From the NCBI GenBank assembly GCA_038373885.1, contig JAWZYV010013563.1, positions 288,501 through 352,500 on the forward strand: a stretch of DNA of 64,000 nt. The letters run 5' to 3'. Origin of the DNA: Cheiracanthium punctorium. Its lineage: Eukaryota; Arthropoda; Arachnida; Araneae; Cheiracanthiidae. The notes beneath the pieces are model-generated. The model did no database searches. It had not been told where the DNA came from and saw only the letters and a program-made list of their open reading frames with translations. Each line of letters starts with the position of its first letter. The first letter of the stretch is position 1. Shown one piece after another: positions 25,657 through 37,545 of this stretch. Position numbers and translations under genes: made by a program.

Positions 25657-27554
25657 CTTGGGATTTCTCATAGTGGGCATAAGAGGGTTAAAACAGTTCA
25701 TAAGAGGTGAGGAGGGATAGTTTGTACAACAATTTATTTAATTTTAAAAGTTCATGTTTTATAATTTGAGGTAAATACAAGATTCCGAATCCAGAGTGGA
25801 TTAACGGAAGAGAGGGGGGGGGGGGGAGAGACTAAATGTTCTTGAATGTTCGTGAAGGGCGGAAGCAAAACTGCTTTTGAAAGAATGGGAAATAAACAAA
25901 TCCAAATGGGTGAATTGGTAAAAGATATTACTGAATCAATTAATTTGTTAAAGATTTACACACAATATGCATCGAATGGTTATCAATCTTTTTTTATATC
26001 TTTAATAACAATAACGTACTATATGTCCATTCTTTTCTTTTTTTAAATAAAGTAAACACTCTCAAAGTGTTTCAAACTGTTTATACTCGTAAGAGATAAA
26101 ACAAAAATACACCCATGAAACACAAGCCTTATAACGTATATACAATAATTATGTATTTTAAAGCAATTTTTTTCATAATTTATTTAAACAAAAGTTCAGG
26201 TGTCTTACAATAGTGTTCTTTTACCCTATAACTCTTTAAAAAATTTCACCTTACTTATTTTTAATACTTTAAGCCTGAAATATCAAAAATTACTTCATCC
26301 TTAAAGGACACCAAAAGACACAGCTTACCAGTTATATGCACAAATTGTATGTTCCTGAAAATGTAATTTTTTTGAGTTTGACGGAGTCAGTTTAAAAATT
26401 ATGCTAGTTCCTTAATTATGGAGAAAACATAAATAAGGAAAGAGAAAATGACCTTCATTCATCAATTAAAGCAATCTATCCTTAAAAACAAACAACAAAA
26501 TAACTTTTATTAAAACAAACAAAATGCATTTTACATTCATTCATTGCAGCACAACTAAGTATTACATTTCTTAACTTACAATGACAACTACGGTAAAAAA
26601 TTAGAAAAATTCTTGATAGAAAATAATTTAACAAATAGTTATATATAAAGCAATAAATACTTGTAGTAATAAGGATCTACTAATAAAAAATGTAAATAAA
26701 TAAAAAATTCCCACTAGATCCATGCTAAAAATGAATTCAAAGACAGAAAATTAATGTACTACAATTAAATTTAAAACTATTATTCTATAAATTGTAATCT
26801 GTTAAATTTTGCACTCAAAATTATTTCCGTTTAATTCAAAATTTAATTTTCTATCAAGTGCTATTATATTTGGTAAAATTCATTTGTAAATATCGCATGT
26901 GAAATTCTCTTTAACACAAACATAAAAAAGTTATTTGTTAAACATATAGTAACATTAACATAAGTATATATTGCATAGAGAGCAAATATGTATCGACAGT
27001 AGCATGATATGAAAATTCTGTAAAATCACTCAATTTTCAAATATAGCAACAGAAATTTATCTTTTTCTTCCTTATTCCAGTTACTGGGAATAATTCTGCC
27101 AACATTAACAGTGCTGAGAAATTTTCTAGAAAAAAATGTATAGGAGGGAAGGTACCACAAATTTTCAGTTACAATTTCTCTTTGTTACTGCTAACAACAT
27201 CAACATATTTATAACACATATTCATTATTTAAATCAATATATGATATGCAGAATGTGTATGGATAGATAAAATATTATTTATATCATATTTAATAAATAT
27301 AATTCAGATTCATACTGTCTTCTGTCTGAAGGATTTATCAAAACACAAATGTTTAGTGTGCACAGATAAATTAAATATTGAAAATTATAAATTTTCTTTA
27401 TCCAAAGTGCACTTCAAAATCATTTAATTGAAAGATCGTTTGAAAATACTCATTTCATACAAATTAAATAAATACATCGATACTAATACCTAATTGTGAG
27501 AGCTGTAGAAATATTATAAATAATTACTAAACAATTTAAGTGGTGTTGATGCCA
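25657..27554. other. no gene seen
   Basis: AT-rich DNA with no recognisable protein, RNA gene or transposon end. A G-run lies near 25,814-25,826. Confidence 0.5.
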
Positions 27555-27560
27555 CATAAA

Positions 27561-27762
27561 CAGGCCTCTCAATTGGTCCTCTTTTTTGTAAATTCCTACC
27601 TTCATCAAAGTTTTATTTATATAGCCTAGTATTTTAATGGTTTGATAGACGAAACCTTAACATCTAAAAGAACATTTAACAACTGTTGAAGAAGCAGAAC
27701 ATTTTACTCTATTATTTATAGAGGTAGGAATTTTAAAAAACGAGGATAAATTGAGAGGCCTG
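27561..27762. mobile_element. MITE with 42-bp terminal inverted repeats (CAGGCCTCTCAAT) and 6-bp flanking duplication
   Basis: The arms at 27,561-27,602 and 27,721-27,762 are inverted copies with a handful of mismatches, beginning CAGGCCTCTCAATT. cataaa lies immediately outside both ends. The element is 202 bp with a roughly 118-bp non-coding centre. CAGG ends suit hAT, but an 8-bp duplication cannot be read. Six-to-seven-base duplications are known for Dada elements. Superfamily is left open. Confidence 0.65.
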
Positions 27763-27768
27763 CATAAA

Positions 27769-29255
27769 GAATAGCTCATTATTTATTTCTAACAGTAACG
27801 AAAAAATAAATAAGTAAAATAAAATAAGCAAGAATTCATAAGCACTATTTTGACTTATCTTCATTTTAAATGTAGTTATAAATTTTCTTTTAGCAAACGA
27901 ACTACATTAACAAATAATGATCATCAGGAAAAATATTAAAGTAAGGATAATAAATAAATAAAGTAGACTATATTTCTCTTCGCTATTTTTTAAGGTAGTT
28001 TTTTAATAGCACAAAGTCTACGCAAAAGGATCCTGCAATATGAGAATCTGATGTCAAATAAAAAACAAATTACACATAAAGTAATTAAAGTTTTCGTGAA
28101 TCCCACATTTAAAAAAAAATTAAATTTCTTAGAATTTTTTTTTCATTAAAGGAAGATAAATCACTATTTATAACAAAACATATAGTTTCTCTTTATGCAT
28201 TTTCTCTAATTATCTCGTAACCCGCGAAAATGATAAAATTTTATTTATTTGTCAAGCTTTTAAAGCCATTACACTGAAAATTGTTCTGTTTCTTGCAAAA
28301 CTGAAGAAAAATCACAGGAGTGATAGATTTACAGGAAACGAGAGAATGGCCTGGTCTTCTGAGGAGGTTATAACTTCGCAGTATTGCTGCAGTATAGATG
28401 GTCAGTATTTTTACCTCATAATTAGGTAAGTGTTGTTTGTAAATTATGAGTGATTTCTCACGGGAATCTTCTAATGGTTTTTTCGAATTTTGATGAACAT
28501 TGGCGTTATCTAGAAAATATTTCCCGTATTAAGTAAAAAAAAAAAGAAATAGTGGCCAATATTCGTGCAATATTGCATCAATGCTTGTTTCGTTATACTG
28601 ACAAGATATTCACGAGACAGACTCGCAAAGATATTCCCGACCAAGCAATAGCAACACTTGCCAATTTTCTGACATTAAATAAAATAATAATAAATAATAA
28701 TAATATGCAGGCTAGAGAGTTGAACACGTCTTTTGCTCGCTTAAAATATTTCTGAAGAGAAAAAAAAAAATAATAATCTTATTTCAAGCATTTAAGCGGT
28801 TAAAGCACTATTGCGCTTGCAGTAGAAATAGTATTAATATGACACGACTCGAATTGCATCGATGTTTGATACGGAGAGTTTCTCCATGAAATAGCAACAT
28901 CTATATTGATTCTGTGGACGATCAATATTGATTTGAACTGCTGTAAGGAAACGTTACCCGTAAAATCAGCATCCGTAAACGTTAACAAAGGATTATAATC
29001 CTATAACGTAGTTAACTGTTGCGCATTTGACAAGTTAAAGGTCATTGCCACTGGCAGTAAATGCACGCAAGGAGGACAGTTCACAACTAATTAAAAGTGT
29101 TATGGCCGATCCACTGATATTTAAGTAAGGAAATGTCTGTAATTTTGAATGATCTTCAAATATTCGAATCGATCGAGTTAAACAGGAGCTCATTAGATCA
29201 GTGTAGCAGTGTGTATTGCTACATCTCATACGTGCAGTGGCGGATAGAAATATAT
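27769..29255. other. no confirmed gene; one weak exon-like segment
   Basis: AT-rich until about 28,240, then a less AT-rich island to 29,230 with several short chance frames on both strands. A segment at 28,346-28,425 starts with ATG and runs open to a GTAAGT donor-like site; it is discussed under findings and is not called a gene. Confidence 0.4.
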
Positions 29256-29263
29256 ATGTATAT

Positions 29264-29439
29264 CAGTGGCATAGCCAAGGGGGGGATAGGGGGTCAAAAA
29301 CCCTCCCTGCCCTGTCAAAACCCTTTGCCATTCAAAATGTATGTTCTTCACTCCCTTATCACACACACGTATATTTGTGAGTTGCAGTAGTTGTGTCGTA
29401 ACCCCCCCCCCCCATGAAAAATTTCTGGCTACGGCACTG
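29264..29439. mobile_element. hAT-type MITE, CAGTGGCGTAGCC family, copy 1
   Basis: A 176-bp element starts CAGTGGCATAGCCAAGG and ends CTGGCTACGGCACTG. The flanks are atgtatat and ttgtatat, an 8-bp duplication with one difference. G-run and C-run blocks near the two ends are inverse to each other. The interior (attcaaaatgtatgttcttc, actcccttat) matches the MITEs nested in the composite elements at 41.9 and 51.7 kb, so all three are one family. No coding sequence. Confidence 0.85.
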
Positions 29440-29447
29440 TTGTATAT

Positions 29448-32400
29448 ATATCTATATATACTCGTAGTTCCTTTTTAAAAAATGCTTTTTGATCTGAACA
29501 AAATGTAGAGTAAAGCAAAATGTTTCGCAAACGTGTGTTTATGAGGGACGGTCTCTAATTTATACAAAAAGCTCAGGGAAGCCAGTCCTATCCAGGATCT
29601 GCAATAGTTGCGAGTCTTACGCGAAACTTTGATAGACAAGAAAACAGTAGAAATGCAACTTTTTAAATCATAATCATATTTAACAACCCCGAAAGCACTT
29701 GCATACATTAAATTTTGGAATACACTCGATACACTGCTTTAATAAAACTAAATTGTTCTAATACTTAATTTATCTTAATGCGACATTTCAGAAAGTTATA
29801 TCTGTTATGAATGTGCTCACTCAATAATTTAGACAAAACAGATGGTAATAAGAAAATTATCATAAAACAGCTGGAAGTCAACGGGCGCTTAAAAAAAAAA
29901 AAAAAATGTCTGCACTCAATACATTCAATCTTTGTCCGCTTAGAATAAATAACTTATATTCATTTTTTATTATATACCGAATTCGGAATTGCATTTTCTT
30001 CTGAAAACGTGCAAAAATTTTTCGCATTCGAAATATTTCGTATCTTTGGGAACTTCCTCTCTTATATCAATGTTTCATGCAGAGGAAATCGTTTTATTCG
30101 TGAAAAATAAGATTAAACTGAATAATCTGGAATAAGTATTTTAAGAGAATTGGAATCGCAATTTTTCCTTGAAAGCCTGATAACTGTGACGTCAGTGTGA
30201 CGTAATTATCACTTGCGACACATAATTTAAAATTTCAAGCGGATCGTACATATGGTGTAGATTTTATTACTTTTTTCTGCTTAACTTTTTAATCTTTTTG
30301 AAGTAATGGGGTGAAAGTTTTATCTTCAAGTGTTTAAACCGGAATTGCTACAGAGTCAGTGAGTCGGGGATCGGCGTAACTATATAGAAGGATTAATAGA
30401 CAATAAAAGGCCTACAACGGTTTAGAATTTCAAATTCGAGAAATGACATGAATTTTTAAGAGTTTTAGGGTTTGTAGTGAAATTTTGTGCCGTCAAATTA
30501 TCAATATCTATACTAGAATCCAATAATGTACTTTTAAAAGTAAAAAAAGTTAAACGGATTTTAGGGTAGGATATAAGGCGAGAATTTAATTAAATTTAAT
30601 GTAAGATACAAAACCTATGATAATGATAACTGCGATCATTCAGATTTAAAACTTCCATTACTTTTCCCCCTCTTTCTTTCTTCTAAATAATAGCACCAAT
30701 AGGTTCTTATATGGTTGAATAGATAGATCCAAAATAAAATCCAAGTACATACATACATTAATCCATGTTAAAAGTATTAACTGAATATATGCAATTATTT
30801 TGTAAAATTGGGTATCCAAGAGTTAGCCATATACCGCAATAAATTTGTTTGAAAACAAGAAGATTGAGTCGAGGAAGGAAGGGGAAAATTACACTTCTAC
30901 GTATCGTGATTAATAGTGCATGTAAAGCCAGTCTACTTTACAAGTTTTTCAGTTAGAGAGCATATTTTTTTCTAATATGTTTTCAAAAATTAATTAAAAT
31001 ATGTACTACGTATGCATTAAAAAATAAATTATACGTTAATCATGGAATTTTACTCAATGGTGGTAACCCACAATTTCTCCCCCAGTTAAGAGTCGGTTCT
31101 TGAAATTTGGCCACCGGTGTGCAGCTATTGGCCGGCTGACTCTGTTAAACTAAATGAATAAAATTATAGTGTAAGTATGTTACGCAAATTAAATTATTAT
31201 TATGTCCTAAAAAAGGAAAAACGTACGTAGAAAAAAAGTCATGTCGTATTGCAAGAAATAAGTTTGGGATGATTTACTGTGCGTGTCCAATGATGCGTAA
31301 TAGTCCGATAGAATTATGCAATAAGTGAGTATTATTTATATAGTGCAATATAATTAATTATGCCTGAACATAACAGCAATTAAAGTCTTAAAATAAAATA
31401 AGCCCGATAAATGAAAAGAGTTACGAAACTTAAGAAGAAATGTAATTTGAGTTTTTTCATTTTAATGCCGAACAAAAGTATTACATAATCAATATTATAC
31501 TTAACAGAGCATTTGTATATGCATTTAAGACTATTTTAAGTAACTAAAAACTAGGTATTAGGTTTTCTAAACCTTGATGCAATCAAGAATCAATAAAAAA
31601 TATCTCTATTGAGATATGTCATTTGATTGACGTTAGTTGCCAGTGAAAGAAGGCTTTTAAACTTTTAATTTCAGATTATTATTTTGTATCTATAAGGGCA
31701 GATAAATACATCATTAATTAGAGCAGTGATCACCAATTATTTTTCCAGTGGGTCCATTTCAAAACATTGTCTAACTTCAATTGCCTAGTAAACTTAAACC
31801 TAGCCCCCCCCCCAAAAAAAAAGGCCACCTTCAACTATGTTACTAACTACTCCACTAACCTAGGCTACTTCCTTAGTACAAATTTTCTTTGGAATCGGTT
31901 GCTATCTTACGTGCTAACACTTTCTTGCATCAATTCCTCGCTCATTAGAAGTAGTTTAAGTAGGCAGTAACCTTAAAAAGAGGTTGTAGAATGAAGCTTA
32001 TAATTATTATTATTATTTATTATTATTTGAAAATATATAATTTCACCACAGTCCTCGAAAAACTGTCGGTCTGCCATTTGTTGACAGCTGACTTAAGAGG
32101 ACACTTCCAAGGGAAAAAAATGTAAAAGAAAAATTAGATAAAAAGTTAACACAATGCATTGGGTTTATTATGCTATTGTTTCACTCTAAATATACATTAT
32201 ACTGTTAAATTATTAAGTGTGTCATATTGCTTAACCTATAATTATGCTGGCTTTGGAGATTCCTTATTTGATTGGTTTCAAACGTAAAATAAATATTAAT
32301 GATGATACTAATATAAGTACTAATGTTGATGAAAGCTAGAGCAAAATAAAAATAACTGCATTTATAATTCTTTGTTTTGCTCTTTTCCCCATTTTCTTAA

Positions 32401-33331
32401 TTTTTTTTTTTTTTTTAAGATTTGAAATAAAAAAAGGGTTAAAATTAAATTTATATTTAATGAACATTCGAAAAACAATTTTATATACTTTGAAAATCCA
32501 TCGAGAACTACGCAAAATTCAATTCATGATTTTCAAGAAAGTTTAAAATATTTTCAAGGGTCGAACACATATGCTTTTCGCGTGTGGAACAAACAAGTAT
32601 GCAAATGTCAGGCATATCAAACAATGCAGCTTCCTATTTCCCCCAAACAGAAATACCTAAAATCATGGCTTTATCAGATGTTCAGTTATTACACTCTCGA
32701 TAAGAACATTCTGCGGCCCAATATGTAAGGAAGATTTCCTGATAAAGGGAATTCCAAGAATGAGGGCAGGGAAAGAGAGAGAGAGAGAGAGAGAGATACG
32801 GTAGAAGTGAAATCTTGCGCCCGCCGCTATAGAAATAAATACCTCTGACCTTGAGGGCAAAAAATTATTCAGCCAGATTGTGTGTTGTTTTCTGTAATGT
32901 CACAAGAAGGGTTTCATTTCGCTGTTTCGTTACTAATTAAGAAGGAATACCATATTTAAGAGCCGCGATTGTTGTCTAAATGCTGATTTACAGATGTTTC
33001 TCTTTGGAAATGTTACTCTTGGTTTATTTATTTTCTTTTTCAAAGTGTAGTGGTAATACTTGAAAACATCACGAAGGAGGCGGGCTGGATTATTGAGTCG
33101 TTATCAGTAAAAGCACGTTGAAGTGGGAAAGGTAGAAAATGTGTGTTAATGTATTATATCATAAAATATGCAGAGACGTATGTATGTCAAAGACGACCGA
33201 CAGACGTGAGCTAAGAACTTTATTTGATCAGCATATTAAAATTGTTTTCAAATATTTTTATTAGCTTTTCATACCGACGAAATTTTCCGATGATAACGTG
33301 GGGTGGGCCGTTTATTTAAAGGCAAAGTCTC
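29448..33331. other. no gene seen; possible truncated hAT end near 31,725
   Basis: Mixed AT-rich DNA. At 31,725 cagtgatcaccaa looks like one end of an old hAT element, but no matching right end is found. A less AT-rich island at 30,040-30,380 has no ORF. Confidence 0.4.
32774..32796. repeat. (GA)n microsatellite
   Basis: About 11 GA dinucleotides. A simple repeat of the GAGA type; no promoter features are recognisable next to it. Confidence 0.9.
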
Positions 33332-33334
33332 TTA

Positions 33335-33968
33335 GGGGGCTTCCACTAATTACGTAAACACTAGAGGAGGGAGGGGTGTGTGTGTGATTTAACCAAATAT
33401 GAAAGTTTGCGACAGGGAGGGGTTAACAACACTATTATGTTACAATCGTATTGTTATTAATTTTTTCAAATTTTGCTTACCAATTGCCGCAGTTTGTTTA
33501 TTGTTCGAAACATTTCCACCATTATAGCAGATTTATACTCAAAAGATCTGAATCCAGAATAATTCCGGTCAGTGCAGCTTACTAATCCAAGCAACACACT
33601 TACGTCGAGAGAATGAACTATGAACACCTTTTAAACTGCTCTGAACTAAATACACGTTCAAAGAACATTGTTGCCTCGAACAAAGTGCCTCGGTAAGCAA
33701 AGCAAATAAAAAAGACAGAATATGGACCGTTGTTGACGCTCTTCACCTTTGCTAAAGCTACAGGGCTGGCCACAGCAAAGTAATTTTAAAAAGGGGACGT
33801 CCAATAAAATTATGTTTTGTGAATTAAAATTTTATTTTGCAAGTGATTACTAAGGTTGTTAAGTTACGAAGATGGAGATGGGGGTATCAGATCTTGTAGC
33901 AAAGTGTGACATGGGGGGGGGGGTCAAAATTTTCCGATTAATGTGTTACGTAATTTATACAAGCTCCC
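33335..33968. mobile_element. PIF/Harbinger-type MITE with TTA duplication
   Basis: A 634-bp element starts GGGGGCTTCCACTAATTACG and ends with the inverse of GGGAGCTTGTATAAATTACG, about 18 of 23 terminal positions pairing. TTA lies directly outside each end (33,332-33,334 and 33,969-33,971). The TWA duplication and G-rich ends fit PIF/Harbinger. Similar ATTACGT-containing ends are common in arthropod MITEs. The interior has no transposase. Confidence 0.65.
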
Positions 33969-34378
33969 TTATTGTATTAACGTATTTTTTTAAATTTAAA
34001 TTATTTTTTATAGCAAAAAAGATTTTTTTTTTTTATTAAGATAAAAATAAACCACAGGCCACTACACAACACAGGCAAACACAAAATGATGATTGATAAG
34101 CAAATAATTAAAATGTTAAAATCAACTTTAAATATATATGATTTTATTATTACTAAATAATTTAAGTTTTCAAAAAGTGCAGCTAATTAAACAACTTAAT
34201 TATACAGACTGACATATGAGTAATGCATCAAATTTTAAATAAGCAGAGTAGCTTCAAACTTATCCTTTAAGTGCATTAAAACGTGAACGTATAATTACTC
34301 AATAGTGCGTGTTTGCGTATGTGTATATGTAGCCAAAACCTTTGTGCAAGTTTCATGCACAGTTTTATGATACACGTA

Positions 34379-34557
34379 CCGTGTTTACTCGCGCAACAGT
34401 CCCACCTTCTTTACCAATTTTTCATGGTGAAAATCTTGGTGCGACTATTATACGGGGAAAATTTACTACATAATATTTTAACTCTAAAGCTATTTTTTCT
34501 GCTTCAAAACGGGGGTGCGACTATTATGCGAGGGCGACTATTACGCGAGAAACACGA
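34379..34557. mobile_element. Tc1/mariner-type MITE with TA duplication, copy 1
   Basis: A 179-bp element starts CCGTGTTTACTCGCG and ends CGCGAGAAACACGA, with TA immediately outside each end. The subterminal motif gcgactatta recurs on both sides, and the interior cttcaaaacgggg is shared, in inverse, with the copy at 59.8 kb. The short open frame across it is a repeat artefact. Confidence 0.7.
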
Positions 34558-35340
34558 TAATCAGGAACATAAAGAACGTGTGGAATCAATTATAATCCTC
34601 TAATTTAATCTCAATATTTAAAAATGTGAACTAAAGCCTTAGAATTTGAAAACATATAAGCGAAAAGAGATTGAACCATTTTCAGTAATCATTTGTGAGA
34701 GTTATTTATAATTTAGTATTTTAATAAAATAGAGCTACCGTTTAACTGAAATATTAGGTTTAGTTTTCGAAACAGAATCATAGCTAAAATTTGACCTGAT
34801 ATAAAAATAAACAAAAATTCTCCCAAATACAATGTGTAACACGGTGCAAACTAGTGGAACTAATTTATCTCTACCAGTTTAAATAGGTATAGTCAAAGAT
34901 AGCCTCATTATTTTCCGATAAATATTTTAAGTCTGTAAACACATAACCCATCAAAAAAGATTTTAAACGCCTTAACAACACTTGTTTGATTGGTTACGAT
35001 TTTGACATGTCCTCTAACTCGACCGAGAAACGATTTAATCGATTAGGCAAATGTCAAATCAAACATCTACCTGTTGCGAGAAAGTGCTTTGATATTGTAA
35101 AAACCTTTTAAAGTTGTTTGCTATCTTGTTTTCCACTCATCCATTACTGTCCAGATACGTTATTTTGCTTTTTGTCTAGATTGAGATCACGCACGCCTTA
35201 TCGGTTTTGAGAGTTTACAGGATTTAGATTCAAAGTTGAAAACTCTTTGTTTTGCTGATTGTTTTCGTTTACAAATTCTTCTACCAGCAGTCAGATAAAT
35301 CGTTTTTTGAACAACAATTACAGGATGCAGTACTCAAGTT

Positions 35341-35591
35341 CAGTGGCGGATCCAGAAATTCACTTTTGGGAGGGGCTAAATTTTGAAAAATGCTTATTTT
35401 ACCCCAAACAGTATATACAATAAAGCAAAATTTTAGTCTTAACCAATGTAAAAACTTTTGGGAGGGGCTAAGTGATTAAAAAAGATCACTTTATATATTC
35501 AAAGTGCGTAATGAAGCAGAATGTTACCCTTTAGCAATCTCTTTTGGGGGGGGGCTGAAGCCCCCTAGCCCCTCCCCTGAATCCGCTACTG
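35341..35591. mobile_element. hAT-type MITE, CAGTGGCGGATCC family
   Basis: A 251-bp element starts CAGTGGCGGATCCAG and ends CTGAATCCGCTACTG. The flanks are ctcaagtt and ctcaagtg (8 bp, one difference). Internal blocks ttttgggaggggcta repeat as direct copies about 100 bp apart. Non-coding. Confidence 0.85.
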
Positions 35592-35951
35592 CTCAAGTGA
35601 GTACATTAACATGCTCACTGCCGGACTAAAAAGTATGCTAGTAGAAGCCAAATTTCTTATTTCATCAATAAAAACAGTTTTTAATAATAAATGAATCATG
35701 TGAATAGTAAATATTTCATCTATATTTCTTTCAAACTGAGTGATTTTCGAAAACTCATCTAACTATTCACAAAATCGAAACTGAAAATTTAGCTTACTTT
35801 CGTAACTAGTACAATGCGCTGTCACGGGATCCGCAGCGAATGTGTTGATATCCGGAAAATGAACTACATTATAACGGGGATGATTTCTCTTTGAATTTTC
35901 GATGTTTCAATAATTTTAAATAAATTTTTGTCCTTCAGCGAAGATTATATA

Positions 35952-36103
35952 CATTGGTAGGCAATGGAAAGGGGAGAGAGAAATATTTTAGCCCCTTCTT
36001 TAAAAAAGTAGATTTTATAGTACAAAAATTGGAAATGGTGGACTGTAAGAGAGCTAATGTTCCCCCATACAATTATCCAAAAGACTACAGAGTTACGCCA
36101 ATG
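35952..36103. mobile_element. small hAT-type MITE with CATTGG ends
   Basis: A 152-bp element starts CATTGGTAGGCAATGG and ends AGTTACGCCAATG. The flanks are attatata and gttatata (8 bp, one difference). The ends pair only over about six to eight bases, so the call rests mainly on the flanking duplication. Confidence 0.55.
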
Positions 36104-36111
36104 GTTATATA

Positions 36112-37203
36112 TTTGTAAGCTTCAACAGCTGATATTTGGTGCACAGCAACTCCATAATTTAATATATTCTAATTCTAGAATAGCCTTGTACAGAATGTCA
36201 TGATAAATTTTTCTATAAATCATGACTGTTTTTTTAAAATCTTGAGTAGTGCAAAATGTGGTTAGATTTGAAGGGTTAAAGTACACTTTTTTCTACGTAT
36301 TTCATAAGCTTTTATAGGGTAATAAAAGCTGAACAAAGCAATGATTTCATTTTTATGTTTAACACATAATTTATCACAAAAGCTTTAGTTATTTCTATAA
36401 GCGTTGTTAAATTAGCACGTCCTGACACACGTAGAGTTTAGAGAAAAAGTACTTGCGAAGTTCCAGTTACTCGGGTATTAAAATGTTCTGTTCAAAGACA
36501 AATAGCCAACTTTTCGTGCTTAAAAAAAAATTCCGAGAGTGTACTAAATTTTTATTTTAACGTTGAAAAGTAAAAACAGAAGGTAAAAATGTTAGTTATT
36601 CTCTTTTCAGTGCACACTTCAAATTCCGAATAACAGGCCTCATTCGCATAATAATCCTGTTTTAAAGGAAACTGGTTGAGGGTCATTCATATATCAAAAT
36701 GTCATGCGAGTAGCAGATCTTCGTATGAGCGGATAGAGTTTCGCGGCGAAGTTACGACTCGGTGGGAGGCGTCAGACATTTGAATTACTGCAAGGCAATA
36801 ATTACAAGCACCATAAAAAGGGAACAGGTGAGGCGCCGGGGCATCAGAATTTGATCTACTATTTCAGAATACTGAGACTCGTAAGGTCAAAATAGTATTC
36901 TCCCTCCAGTCATGACCTTCTTTCATGGGCTTTGTTTTTTTTCTTCTTCTAACTTCAGAACATTCCAAAGATCGAAATTTCACTTTATCTAGCGTGGGCA
37001 GAGAAGTCAGTGAAAGGTGTTTTAAAATCTGTTAGCAATGCTTGTAAGCATAAATGCACAATGAATCTTACATGAATGAGAAATCTTAGTAGGCTTAGTC
37101 ACCACAGTGGATTTAATTATGCCACTAAGTAAGTAAAAAAGTATGCAATTGCACGTTTATTTATTTGTTTTTAAAACCTTTTTATTCAAGGGCTTAGAAC
37201 TTT
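36112..37203. other. no gene; less AT-rich island at 36.66-36.96 kb
   Basis: No ORF or transposon. The island contains homeodomain-like sites (aataattacaag, ccataaaa) and could be a conserved non-coding element, but conservation cannot be judged here. Confidence 0.35.
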
Positions 37204-37211
37204 ATTAAATT

Positions 37212-37545
37212 CAAGGGCGTAGCTATAACTTTCTCATGGAAGGGTCCATTCTTACTATAAAATTTGATTGACGGTAAATTTTAATATAAATTTTTTAAAA
37301 TTATTTATTGTAAATATTGTTTCGTACTGAATTATAAAATGTACAAATTTAACATAATTTTTTAGAATTTTAATATAAGTTTTCAAAATTTATGTATTAT
37401 TTAAATCTGTTTTACTTTATATTACTTTGAGTGATGGATTCAAAGGTGATTATTTTGCTATAATTAGCGTGTATGCTTAGACTAAGGGGTGGCGTCGAAA
37501 CCCCATAACCAACACCCTCCACACTACCCTTTATACACGTCCGTA
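37212..37545. mobile_element. possible hAT-type MITE with decayed ends
   Basis: A 334-bp segment starts CAAGGGCGTAGCTATAAC and ends TTTATACACGTCCGTA. The flanks attaaatt and atgaagtt agree at six of eight positions. End pairing is weak and needs gaps, so the limits are uncertain. Confidence 0.4.

Noticed and set aside
29234..29250. A second hAT end, cagtggcggataga, just left of the 29.26-kb MITE
   Set aside because: No right end is found; the match is short and may be chance.
31725..32110. Complete hAT element starting cagtgatcaccaa
   Set aside because: No matching right end or 8-bp duplication was found, so only a possible truncated end is noted.
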